Source of the DNA: Nodosilinea sp. LEGE 07088
GTDB taxonomy: Bacteria > Cyanobacteriota > Cyanobacteriia > Phormidesmidales > Phormidesmidaceae
Assembly: GCF_015207395.1 (NCBI RefSeq)
Contig: NZ_JADEWX010000037.1
Location: forward strand, 1 to 40,556
Direction of reading: 5' to 3'
Length of the DNA: 40,556 nt
Numbering within the stretch: position 1 is the first letter of the stretch; the number at the start of each line of letters is the position of its first letter. Positions 1 to 7,024 of this stretch are shown here, piece by piece. The translations under genes and the position numbers were made by a program. Under the pieces are notes generated by a model. That model ran no database searches, was not told where the DNA came from, and worked only from the letters and a program-made list of their open reading frames with translations.

Positions 1-320
1 TTTTCCCAACAGTCCGCCCACTCTACTTTTGTCTAAATTCATCGCCGCTAAGCTAGACTCCTGCCCCAGCGCTGGTGCACCTGACTTGGCGGCCTAGAAA
101 TCCAATCAAGAACTTAGGACTGCCCAGTTAACAAACTTGACGCTATAGGCAGAACAAACTTGACACTAGCTAAGGACAAAAGTTATGACTGTGGGAAGAA
201 GAATGGTTGTATATGCAATTTTGCTTACAGCTACCTGCCATATCGTTTTATCTTAGTATGTTGACAGGAACCTCCTAAAGATTCTTTGAGATCTCCAAGT
301 TTGTAGCCTTGTTAGATAAT
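1..320. other. Intergenic region with a short direct repeat, no gene seen
   Basis: No convincing open reading frame or RNA gene is visible in the first 320 bases. The 12-mer AACAAACTTGAC occurs twice, at 130-141 and 153-164, a spacing of 23 bp, and the similarity continues for a few bases after each copy. A TTGACA hexamer at 260-265 has no good -10 partner at the usual distance. The stretch could be the regulatory region of the TIR-like gene or decayed DNA of a mobile region; I cannot decide. Confidence 0.4.
130..164. repeat. Pair of 12-bp direct repeats
   Basis: AACAAACTTGAC is repeated exactly at 130-141 and 153-164. A third, weaker relative (ACAAAAGTTATGAC) follows shortly after. Spacing of about two helical turns would suit binding of a dimeric protein, or this may be a remnant of a mobile-element end. 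No function is demonstrated. Confidence 0.45.
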
Positions 321-626
321 ATGAGTTCAAAAAGTAAGCGAAGACACATTTTTATCAGTCATCACCATGCTGATGATTCCGAAGTCGGTAATTTAACATC
401 TCTTCTGTCACGCGGTGGCTATGACATCCGTAACAGTTCGGTTAGGATGAAACCTGCTAACCAAAGGAGATTTGAGCAAGGAATGGTGAGCGATGAAACA
501 ATCCGACGATTGCTTCGCATGAAAATTTCTTGGGCTGGAAAAATTGTAGTTTTGATTGGCAAAGAAACCCATTCAAGACCCTGGGTAAACTGGGAAATTG
601 AACAGGCTCATTCAAAGATTCACTAA
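321..626 (+). pseudogene. TIR-like (MTH538/ThsB-type) domain protein, C-terminally truncated
   Basis: The 101-residue product starts at the ATG at 321; a TTG at 309 is in frame but less likely. It opens with RRHIFISHHHADDSEV, then has the segments ETIRRLLRMK, VLIGKETHSRPWVNWEIEQA, which are typical of the TIR-like family that includes ThsB of Thoeris anti-phage systems. Members of this family are usually clearly longer, continuing well beyond the NWEIEQA segment, but here a stop follows nine codons after that Trp. In another frame, 605-685, the sequence reads GSFKDSLNQVSGDPFDFQN..., which resembles the expected C-terminal tail (DS[LI]...PF.FQN). I infer an internal deletion with frameshift, so the gene is probably dead. 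No ThsA-like partner is visible, but the window edge lies only 320 bp upstream. Assignment to the TIR-like family is fairly sure; a defence role is inference. Confidence 0.6.
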
Positions 627-647
627 ACCAAGTGTCAGGAGATCCTT

Positions 648-839
648 TTGACTTCCAAAATAGTGAAAGACGTTACTCTCCATAAAGGCTCGATTGTTTT
701 GCTTGAAGAGCGTCTCGACAAGGCGAGTTATTCAAGTCGCCATCAAAAGCTTAAGACTTCACTTGCTGACTCAAAGTTTCCTGCATGGTGGCTATGCTTC
801 AATACTTACTTATTGGAGGATGGGCATGTTTTGAACTAA
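648..839 (+). CDS. Small hypothetical protein, 63 aa, doubtful
   Basis: I do not recognise this ORF. It would start at a TTG at 648, placed six bases after a good Shine-Dalgarno AGGAG at 637-641, which is the main reason to keep it. The product is hydrophilic at the N terminus (KDVTLHKGSIVLLEERLDK) and ends in a Trp-rich stretch (FPAWWLCFNTYLL). It follows the truncated TIR-like gene by 21 bases and overlaps that gene's possible C-terminal remnant in another frame, so it may simply be out-of-frame residue of a decayed locus. A GTG at 663 is an alternative start. Confidence 0.3.
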   Translation: MTSKIVKDVTLHKGSIVLLEERLDKASYSSRHQKLKTSLADSKFPAWWLCFNTYLLEDGHVLN

Positions 840-966
840 ACTAAACTGCCGATTTCGATTCAGCAAACTTAAAACCTCTCCCTGCTCCAGTATGATCAGA
901 ATTCCCGAATCCAAGATGATGATCAACTGATTTCAGTGCAATATCTTAAGGTCATCGACCTGACCC

Positions 967-1590
967 TCAGTACGCATCACCCGCCACAATTCTTGCTAAT
1001 GCCTTCATGATCTGTAGCGTTTTGGCTAGCCCCTCATCCTGATCCAAAATCAGCTCCTTAGAGCGGGCATATTGCCGACCCAACCGCTTTACAAACACAA
1101 AACTACTGCCGTTTGTCACCAGCCCATACAGCGGCAGCGATGTGTCTGGGGCGGCCATCATATAGCCCAACACTTGAGGAATCCCCACCTTGAGCGAAAA
1201 CTCAGCCCGCTTTGACTCAATCACCAGCACCCAGAGTTGATCTTTCAGCACCAGTACATCGAGCCGCCCCCTCAGGGTAAGGTCATCGGCTGAGGCCGTA
1301 ATTTCTACCGTTTTCTCGGTGGTGACATAGAACGGCGGCAAAAACAGCCCGGCCAAATCGAGTAGGGGCGCGACCACGGCCAGCTTGACGGTATTTTCGA
1401 GCAGCGATCGCCGCTCCAGATTGGCATAGGCTGCCTCTACCCGTGCCAACCGTTCCCGCTCTGCCGAGCTGAGCTCAGGTAGATCGCCCTGCCATTCTGA
1501 GAAAAAAGAGCCAGCGGCAACCTCCTGAAGCCCGAACTGCTGTTCCAGGTCATACAGGGTCAACTGCTCAATGGGTAATGTCTGCACCAT
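967..1590 (-). CDS. PD-(D/E)XK nuclease-like protein, related to type I restriction HsdR N-terminal domain
   Basis: The 207-residue protein contains the pattern expected of a PD-(D/E)XK nuclease core: GRLDVLVL with Asp111, then VLVIESK with Glu125 and Lys127, followed by a helical segment with a Gln (GIPQVLGYM). This resembles the N-terminal nuclease domain of HsdR subunits, and many cyanobacteria carry stand-alone copies annotated as restriction subunit R. No helicase, HsdM or HsdS is nearby, so it is not part of a complete restriction system here. I chose the ATG at 1590 over the upstream start at 1683 because GGAGG lies eight bases before it. It is transcribed away from the parDE pair. The substrate is unknown; nuclease activity is inferred from the motif only. 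Confidence 0.7.
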   Translation of the reverse strand: MVQTLPIEQLTLYDLEQQFGLQEVAAGSFFSEWQGDLPELSSAERERLARVEAAYANLERRSLLENTVKLAVVAPLLDLAGLFLPPFYVTTEKTVEITASADDLTLRGRLDVLVLKDQLWVLVIESKRAEFSLKVGIPQVLGYMMAAPDTSLPLYGLVTNGSSFVFVKRLGRQYARSKELILDQDEGLAKTLQIMKALARIVAGDAY

Positions 1591-1797
1591 GGCGAAACCT
1601 CCTACCGCTATTGTGGCATTTGTGAAACGTCTAAGTTTTCCTGGAGTCCGGATATCTATTGAATGACTAAAAACCAGTGTCATCCGAAGGAAAGGTACCC
1701 AATTCTTTCGGTATAGTGCAGCACATGCCCCGAAGCCGATTCCTGCGGGGGGTGAGCTAGACTAAAAAGCACACAACACAATCACTGTGGCTCTGTT

Positions 1798-2061
1798 ATG
1801 GCATTGTCCTTGCCCCCTGAACTACAACAGTTTGCAGAACGCCAAATTGCCAGTGGTCGATACACCTCCCTAGACGAGGTGCTTTTGGCCGGTCTACAGG
1901 CTTTAGTCGAGCGCGAGCACCTCTACCAGGGCAGATTTGAAGAGCTACGCCACGACATTTTGGTAGGGGCTATTGAGGCTGAGCAAGGCCAGCTCTTGGA
2001 CGGGGCCGAAGAAATTAGCGCTATCCGTCAGCGGTTGCGCCAGCGTCATGCTGAGTCATGA
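1798..2061 (+). CDS. parD: ParD-family antitoxin (ribbon-helix-helix)
   Basis: This 87-residue protein begins with the pattern LPPELQQFAERQIASGRYTS followed by LDEVLLAGLQAL, the ribbon-helix-helix DNA-binding fold of ParD/CC2985-type antitoxins. The acidic, helical C-terminal half would wrap around the toxin. Its last codons overlap the next gene by four bases (ATGA at 2058-2061), the usual coupled arrangement for a type II toxin-antitoxin operon. Such antitoxins normally repress their own promoter, which should lie in the 207-bp divergent region upstream. A TAGACT hexamer at about 1759-1764 could be its -10 element, but this is weak. Confidence 0.85.
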   Translation: MALSLPPELQQFAERQIASGRYTSLDEVLLAGLQALVEREHLYQGRFEELRHDILVGAIEAEQGQLLDGAEEISAIRQRLRQRHAES

Positions 2062-2363
2062 GCCGAGTCTGTCGCATTACGCCGCGAGCGAGTCAAGATA
2101 TTGAAGCGATCGCAGACTACCTGGCCACCCAAAGTAGTTTAGCCAGTGCAGAAACCTTTCTAACTGAGGTTGAACGAGTCTTGCAGCGCATTGGTCAGTT
2201 TCCCAACATTGGCCGTCAGCGAGATGAGCTATACCCAAATTTGCGTAGCTTTCCCCATCGGCAGTACCTGATTTTCTATCGGTTGCTAGACAATGAAATA
2301 GAGGTTTTCCGTGTCGTAAGTGGCTATCAAGATCTGACAGCGCTGTTTGAAGAAGGCCAGTAG
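2058..2363 (+). CDS. parE: ParE/RelE-family toxin
   Basis: The 101-residue protein has the ParE arrangement: an N-terminal strand (CRITPRASQDIEAIADYLA), two helices, then IGRQRDELYPNLRSFPHRQYLIFYRL, where the Arg and the HRQYLIFYR strand are characteristic of ParE. RelE-type ribonuclease residues are not evident. ParE toxins of known function inhibit DNA gyrase. It overlaps parD by four bases and ends 47 bp before mazG. Length is normal and no disruption is seen, so the pair may be functional. The specific target is inferred from the family. Confidence 0.85.
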   Translation: MSRVCRITPRASQDIEAIADYLATQSSLASAETFLTEVERVLQRIGQFPNIGRQRDELYPNLRSFPHRQYLIFYRLLDNEIEVFRVVSGYQDLTALFEEGQ

Positions 2364-2410
2364 CCCTGTACGTTTGGCCCACCGTCTGAGATTTAATCGC
2401 AACCAACGCT

Positions 2411-3238
2411 ATGCAAGACAAAACCCTATCTATCCCCAACGCCGCTATTCTCGCCGCCCTGGAACGCCTGGTGGATATCATTGCCCAGCTGCGCCATCCC
2501 GAAACCGGCTGCCCGTGGGATTTAGCCCAAACCCCTACCAGCCTGATTCCCTACGTGATCGAAGAAGCCTACGAGGTGGTCGATGCCATTCAGGTGGGGG
2601 AACAGGATGCGATCGCAGAGGAACTCGGCGACCTGCTGCTTCAGGTCGTGCTCCAGGCCCAGGTGGCTAGCGACAACGGCGACTTTGACCTGGCCACCGT
2701 CGCCACCGGCATTGCCAACAAAATGGTGCGTCGCCACCCCCATGTCTTTGGCGATACCAGCGCAGCTACCCCCGCCGAAGTAAACCAAAACTGGGACCGC
2801 ATCAAGGCCGAAGAAAAGGGCATTCCCCACGAACCCCACAAACTATCGCCCAAGCTGACCAAGTACAGCCGCACTCTGCCGCCGCTGATGGCCGCCAGCA
2901 AAATCTCGGTCAAAGCCGCCAAGGCCGGGTTTGAGTGGGAAGATATTAACGGCGTGTGGAATAAATTTCACGAAGAGCTAGACGAATTTCGTCTGGCCCT
3001 GGCCCACGAACCGAAGGAAAACCAGCGAGCGGAACTGGGCGATCTGCTGTTTACCCTGGTAAACTTGGCCCGCTGGTACGACCTCGACCCGTCAGAGGCT
3101 TTGCAGAACACCAACCGCCGCTTTATCCAGCGCTTTGAGCTGGTGGAAGGGGCGGCGGAGAAACCCCTAAATGAGTATTCGATTGAGGAGCTAGAAGCGC
3201 TGTGGCAGCAAGCCAAGGCGCAGCTGGCTGATGCGTAA
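2411..3238 (+). CDS. mazG: Nucleoside triphosphate pyrophosphohydrolase MazG
   Basis: MazG hydrolyses nucleoside triphosphates to monophosphates and pyrophosphate, cleaning aberrant dNTPs from the pool. The 275-residue protein carries the signature RHPETGCPWDLAQT near residues 28-41, then the metal-binding helix pattern EEAYE (Glu51, Glu52, Glu55) and EELGD (Glu70, Glu71, Asp74). A second MazG domain follows with WEDINGVWNKFHEELDEF and ELGDLLFTLVNLARW. This is the two-domain, full-length form. It starts 47 bp after parE on the same strand and could share its transcript, although the region just before its ATG shows no strong ribosome-binding site. The toxin-antitoxin neighbour is probably coincidental. 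Confidence 0.93.
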   Translation: MQDKTLSIPNAAILAALERLVDIIAQLRHPETGCPWDLAQTPTSLIPYVIEEAYEVVDAIQVGEQDAIAEELGDLLLQVVLQAQVASDNGDFDLATVATGIANKMVRRHPHVFGDTSAATPAEVNQNWDRIKAEEKGIPHEPHKLSPKLTKYSRTLPPLMAASKISVKAAKAGFEWEDINGVWNKFHEELDEFRLALAHEPKENQRAELGDLLFTLVNLARWYDLDPSEALQNTNRRFIQRFELVEGAAEKPLNEYSIEELEALWQQAKAQLADA

Positions 3239-3291
3239 GCCTGAAACCATAGTGGGCGGCGCCCACCAACACCCATGCCATGGTCATACAA

Positions 3292-3516
3292 CTACTTCGG
3301 TGCATCGGGTTTGTAGTAATCTTTGGAGCTGGCAGACTGGTTGCCGCCATTTTGGTTGATACAGCCAGGCTTGTCGATGTGGCGACAGACACGAGCGTAC
3401 AGCTTGAGGCGGGTGCCCGGTGGCCCCACAGAAAACAATACGCGATCGCCCCCCGCGCAGCCCACCAAAATTTTAACGCCGCACACGGGGCAAGTTTGAG
3501 GAGCCGCCATCGCCAT
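3292..3516 (-). CDS. Small Cys-rich protein, possible zinc ribbon
   Basis: This 74-residue hypothetical has CPVC at residues 9-12 and further Cys at 44 (ARVCRH) and 52 (KPGCINQ), which could form a four-Cys zinc site; Cys20 is extra. The central block GDRVLFSVGPPGTRLKLYARVC resembles small uncharacterised proteins I associate with cyanobacteria. It lies between mazG and cofG, on the minus strand. No clear ribosome-binding site precedes the ATG; a second ATG two codons in is possible. Competing ORFs in other frames look less protein-like. Function unknown. Confidence 0.6.
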   Translation of the reverse strand: MAMAAPQTCPVCGVKILVGCAGGDRVLFSVGPPGTRLKLYARVCRHIDKPGCINQNGGNQSASSKDYYKPDAPK

Positions 3517-3619
3517 GAACCCGAGACAACTGGGGAAGGGTTCAGCCTTCCAGTTGTCAGCATCCTACCCTGCGGATTAGCCCGCAAGGCTTTGCAACTA
3601 AACGATAAATCTGCCCGGT

Positions 3620-4636
3620 TTAGACCGCTATGGTAGAGAGCCGCTGTCGCCAGGCTTGGACTCGCGATCGCATGGATACGGGTAGCCAGCTGTCGTACTG
3701 GGGGTAGATGGGCAGACGGGGATGGAGCTGCCAGCCAGCGGGGGCGATCGCTGCCTCAAGTGCCGCTGGGTGGGGATGCTCGTAGTCAGGATTTACCTCG
3801 TCTACCGGGCTAATGCCGCCCAAATCCCTGGCGCCCGCCTCCAGGCAAGCCAGCAATCCACGGGGGCTCACCAGATTCGGCGGAATCTGCACAACGATAT
3901 CTGAAGACAAGTACTCTTTTGCCAGCCCTACAGCGCTTGCTAAGGCTGTCTCTGTCAGCGCCAGCCCTGGCTGAGCCTGACTTTGACCGGGGCTGTGGGG
4001 CTGCAAAATGACCTCTTGAATGTGGCCGTAGCGCCTGTGAATAGCGTTAATTGCCTGCAAAGCTTCGATCCAGTCGGTTTCGGTTTCCCCTAACCCCAAC
4101 AGCAGCCCGGTCGTAAAGGGAATGCCCAGTTCGCCCGCCTGCACCAGCTGCCTCAAACGCACCTCGGGGCGCTTGCTGGGGGCATGGCGGTGCACCGTAT
4201 CAAGCAGCGTTGGCGTCACCTGTTCGACCATCAAGCCCATCGACACATTCACCCGCTGAAGCTGGGCCATTTCGTCGCGACTGAGCGGCCCAGCGTTGGT
4301 GTGGGGGAGCAGTCCGGCATTGAGGGCCAGCTCGCAGATCTGGTAAATATGATTGACCCAATCAGCACGTCGGGGGCTGTGGGGGGCCACTTCGCCGCTG
4401 AGCACCAGCAGTTCACACACCCCCTTTTGCCGCAGCCGTTCACATTGACGCTCGACTGCTTCCAAGCTCAGCCAGGGCGATTGGCCCACATCGGCCCGAA
4501 AATTGCAGTAGGTACAGCGGTTAAAGCATTCGTAGGTGGGCACCAATGTGTGGGCAAAGCTGTAGGTCGCTACTCGATGCAAAACACCTAGCGCCGAGCG
4601 GCTACCCCACCAGCCCACTGTCTTAGCCTGAACCAT
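3620..4636 (-). CDS. cofG: 7,8-didemethyl-8-hydroxy-5-deazariboflavin synthase subunit CofG
   Basis: CofG is the radical SAM half of FO synthase; with CofH it makes the deazaflavin FO from a tyrosine-derived adduct. The 338-residue protein has the radical SAM cluster motif at Cys37, Cys41 and Cys44 (ECFNRCTYCNF), followed by CofG-like segments such as NAGPLSRDEMAQL, TGLLLGLGET and VILQPHSPG. Length fits the family. In cyanobacteria FO serves as antenna chromophore of some DNA photolyases rather than as F420 precursor; that use here is inference. CofH is not in the window. It may be co-transcribed with the rhodanese-like gene 37 bp upstream. Confidence 0.92.
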   Translation of the reverse strand: MVQAKTVGWWGSRSALGVLHRVATYSFAHTLVPTYECFNRCTYCNFRADVGQSPWLSLEAVERQCERLRQKGVCELLVLSGEVAPHSPRRADWVNHIYQICELALNAGLLPHTNAGPLSRDEMAQLQRVNVSMGLMVEQVTPTLLDTVHRHAPSKRPEVRLRQLVQAGELGIPFTTGLLLGLGETETDWIEALQAINAIHRRYGHIQEVILQPHSPGQSQAQPGLALTETALASAVGLAKEYLSSDIVVQIPPNLVSPRGLLACLEAGARDLGGISPVDEVNPDYEHPHPAALEAAIAPAGWQLHPRLPIYPQYDSWLPVSMRSRVQAWRQRLSTIAV

Positions 4637-4673
4637 ACTGCGATTTGACCCAACGGTGCCAGTGTAGACGACA

Positions 4674-5051
4674 TTAGGCCACTGCCGTTGTCACCATCTC
4701 TACCGGAAACCCCGCCGCTTTCCAGGCGGCCACCCCGCCGCGCACGATGGCCACTCGCACAAAGCCTGCCTGGCGTAGCTGCTCGGCCACCGCCATAGAT
4801 TCGTCATCGGTGTTGCTGTAGACATAGAGATCGCGATTGACCTCAAAGCAGTTGACCGCCGTAGTCAACAACGACTCTAGGGGCATAGAGATGGCCCCCG
4901 TAATGTGGCTTTGGTTAAACTCGACGCGATCGCGCACATCGATAATTGTCAACGCTGGCTCACCCCAATCTAAACGCTCTTTCAGGTCATATACCCGAGA
5001 CTCGGGGCGCAGCGGCGATGGCTTGGGAAACAGACCAAAGAAAAGATTCAT
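4674..5051 (-). CDS. Rhodanese-like domain protein lacking the catalytic Cys
   Basis: The 125-residue protein is a single rhodanese domain: LTIIDVRDRVEFNQSHITGAISMPL near residues 35-58 and a C-terminal AIVRGGVAAWKAAGFPV. At the active-site loop, where sulfurtransferases have CxxGxR, this protein reads YSNTDDES, with Ser79 in place of Cys. The only Cys (residue 68) is elsewhere. It therefore probably cannot form a persulfide and may act in binding or regulation. It lies upstream of cofG in the same direction, with two candidate promoters and an FNR-type palindrome in front of it. Confidence 0.8.
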   Translation of the reverse strand: MNLFFGLFPKPSPLRPESRVYDLKERLDWGEPALTIIDVRDRVEFNQSHITGAISMPLESLLTTAVNCFEVNRDLYVYSNTDDESMAVAEQLRQAGFVRVAIVRGGVAAWKAAGFPVEMVTTAVA

Positions 5052-5084
5052 GGTGAGGAGGATCCACTAGAGGCGTTCTCCTGC

Positions 5085-5113
5085 AATGTAACAAACCTTA
5101 ATAGGTTGCGCAA
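5085..5113 (-). promoter_or_regulatory. Candidate promoter of the rhodanese-like gene (proximal)
   Basis: On the minus strand there is a -35 like TTGCGC (5108-5113), a 17-bp spacer, and a -10 like TACATT (5085-5090) with an extended-10 TG one base before it. Transcription would start near 5078, leaving a leader of about 27 bases before the ATG at 5051. This is a pattern match only. Confidence 0.4.
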
Positions 5114-5117
5114 ACTT

Positions 5118-5146
5118 TTGTTAGAAAAGGTAGACAAAGTTGTCAA
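5118..5146 (-). promoter_or_regulatory. Candidate promoter of the rhodanese-like gene (distal)
   Basis: A perfect -35 TTGACA on the minus strand (5141-5146) is followed after 17 bp by a poor -10, TAACAA (5118-5123). A weak -10 with an upstream activator palindrome is the usual look of an activated promoter. The predicted start is near 5111. Confidence 0.35.
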
Positions 5147-5164
5147 TGATTTTGCTTATTTTGA

Positions 5165-5178
5165 TTGATTTAGATCAA
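5165..5178. promoter_or_regulatory. Perfect FNR-type palindrome TTGAT-N4-ATCAA
   Basis: The sequence TTGATTTAGATCAA matches the FNR-box consensus exactly, and the palindrome extends by two more bases on each side (GATTGAT-TTAG-ATCAATC, 5163-5180). Its centre, 5171.5, lies about 60 bp upstream of the start predicted for the distal minus-strand promoter, the spacing of a class-I Crp/Fnr activator. It lies in the divergent region between the rhodanese-like gene and mutL. Which regulator binds is unknown. Confidence 0.4.
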
Positions 5179-5285
5179 TCTATTGCGTTGAGAAAGTTTT
5201 GGGATGGAAGTCCCCATGAGCTCTATCCACCGAGCTAGAGCACAGGTATGGTGAGGGGGCTCCCCTCGCAGTAGCATGAAGCTAG

Positions 5286-7016
5286 TTGCCCTGGAGACAA
5301 ATTCCAATTCCTGCATCCAGCCCGTTCGAAGCCCATAACCACCCCATTCAGCCACTGCCGGGCGCGGTAGTGCACAGCATTGCCGCTGGGGAGGTGATCG
5401 ACTCGCTGGCGGCGGCGGTGCGCGAGCTGATCGAAAACGCCCTGGATGCCCGCGCTACTCACATCACCCTTAATCTTTGGCCCCACCAGGGGCGGGTGCA
5501 GGTAGCCGACAACGGGATCGGTATGACCCTTGAGGATCTGCACCGGGCGGCAGTACCCCACAGCACCAGCAAAATACGTACCCAAGCCGATCTGTGGCAG
5601 GTGGCGAGCCTGGGGTTTCGCGGTGAAGCATTACACAGTTTGGCTCAGGTCGGTCACCTAGAGATTTGCAGTCGCCTCTCGGGGCAGGCCTCAGGCTGGC
5701 GGGTCACCTATTCTCCTCAGGGTGACCCGCTGGTGACTACACCTGTCGCCCTGGCACCGGGCACGGTGGTCATTGTAAACGAGCTCTTTGGCCGCTGGCC
5801 TGCCCGGCAGCAGCGCTTGCCAGCGCTCTCTCAACAGTTGCACCAGGTGCAGTGGGTGATCTACCACTGCGCCCTCGCCCACCCCACCGTGACCTGGGCC
5901 GTGCAACTCAGCGATCGCCCCTGGCTGGCCCTCACCCCCAGCCCTACCGCCCGCGGGCTCGTGCCCCAGATGGTGCGGGCTGTCCAGGATGCCGATTTGC
6001 ACGAAGGGCAGCAGGTGGCTCCCTGGTTGAACGATCAAGACAACCCATACCATCCAGGTATTTACGGCCTCATTGGGCTACCCGATCGCTGTCATCGGCC
6101 ACGGGCTGACTGGGTCAAAGTGGCGGTGAATGGGCGGCTGGTGACGGTACCCGAGCTAGAGCAGGGCATTGTGCAGGCCTTTCGTCAGACATTACCTCGT
6201 CACCGCTATCCGCTGGCCTTTATTCATCTGACGGTGGCGCCGCACCACATCGACTGGAATCGTCGCCCCGATAAGGGCACGTTGTACCTGCACCAGCTCG
6301 ACCAATGGGTCGCCCTGTGTCAAAACCAGGTAGACCTGCTGCTGGGTCAGCAGGCAACTCCCCTCGCCGACCAGGGGCAGCAGCGGCTGACCCAGTTGAT
6401 TAAAACCGCCGAATCCAGCGGCGCCTATGCCCTGCCCACAGAGCTATCCGATCAGTTGCCCCACCGGGCTCGCCCCGGCAACCTGCGGGCGCTCGCCCAG
6501 GTTCACAACCGCTATATTCTGGCCGAGCAGCCCGACGGCCTCTGCCTGATTGAGCAACACATTGCCCACGAGCGCGTGCTCTACGAGCGTTTGCAGGCCC
6601 GGTGGCAGCTCGTGCCCCTGGCTACCCCCGTCGTGCTGGAGGGCCTGAGCGCAAGACAGCTGGAGCAATTTCAGCGCCTGGAGCTGGAGCCAGAAGCCTT
6701 TGGCCCCAATCGGTGGGCCATTCGTCAGGCTCCAGAACCGCTGCGCGATCGCGACGATTTGCCCAACGCCTTGCTGGAACTGAGTCTTGGCGGCGATCTC
6801 CATACGGCCCAGGTTGCGATTGCCTGTCGGACGGCCCTGCGCAACGGCATCCCGCTCAATTTAAAGGCAATGCAGACCCTACTCGACGATTGGCAACAGA
6901 CCCGCAACCCCCGCACCTGCCCCCACGGTCGCCCCATTTGCCTCACCCTAAGTGAAACCAGCCTGGCTCGATTTTTCCGGCGTCATTGGGTGGTTGGCAA
7001 GAGCCACGGCATCTAA
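5286..7016 (+). CDS. mutL: DNA mismatch repair protein MutL
   Basis: MutL links mismatch recognition by MutS to strand incision. The 576-residue protein has the GHKL ATPase motifs: ELIENALDA near residues 47-55, DNGIGM, and GFRGEAL. The C-terminal domain contains EQHIAHERVLYE from residue 423, corresponding to the endonuclease motif DQHA(X)2E(X)4E with Asp replaced by Glu and Ala by Ile, plus ACRTALRNG and CPHGRP at Cys545. The start is uncertain: TTG at 5286 has no good ribosome-binding site, and family similarity begins only at about residue 20 (IQPLPGAVVHSIAAGEVID), with no ATG between. It runs convergently into the glutathione S-transferase gene. Confidence 0.93.
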   Translation: MPWRQIPIPASSPFEAHNHPIQPLPGAVVHSIAAGEVIDSLAAAVRELIENALDARATHITLNLWPHQGRVQVADNGIGMTLEDLHRAAVPHSTSKIRTQADLWQVASLGFRGEALHSLAQVGHLEICSRLSGQASGWRVTYSPQGDPLVTTPVALAPGTVVIVNELFGRWPARQQRLPALSQQLHQVQWVIYHCALAHPTVTWAVQLSDRPWLALTPSPTARGLVPQMVRAVQDADLHEGQQVAPWLNDQDNPYHPGIYGLIGLPDRCHRPRADWVKVAVNGRLVTVPELEQGIVQAFRQTLPRHRYPLAFIHLTVAPHHIDWNRRPDKGTLYLHQLDQWVALCQNQVDLLLGQQATPLADQGQQRLTQLIKTAESSGAYALPTELSDQLPHRARPGNLRALAQVHNRYILAEQPDGLCLIEQHIAHERVLYERLQARWQLVPLATPVVLEGLSARQLEQFQRLELEPEAFGPNRWAIRQAPEPLRDRDDLPNALLELSLGGDLHTAQVAIACRTALRNGIPLNLKAMQTLLDDWQQTRNPRTCPHGRPICLTLSETSLARFFRRHWVVGKSHGI

Positions 7017-7024
7017 GCGAGAAC

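Noticed and set aside
846-966. Possible protein remnant reading QDDDQLISVQYLKVIDLTLS on the plus strand
   Set aside because: It looks like a protein tail, but it is short, lacks a start, and runs into the end of the minus-strand nuclease-like gene; not enough to call a gene.
3123-3587. Long minus-strand ORF overlapping the end of mazG
   Set aside because: Composition is that of an antisense frame of mazG; the Cys-rich ORF at 3292-3516 is the better reading of this strand.
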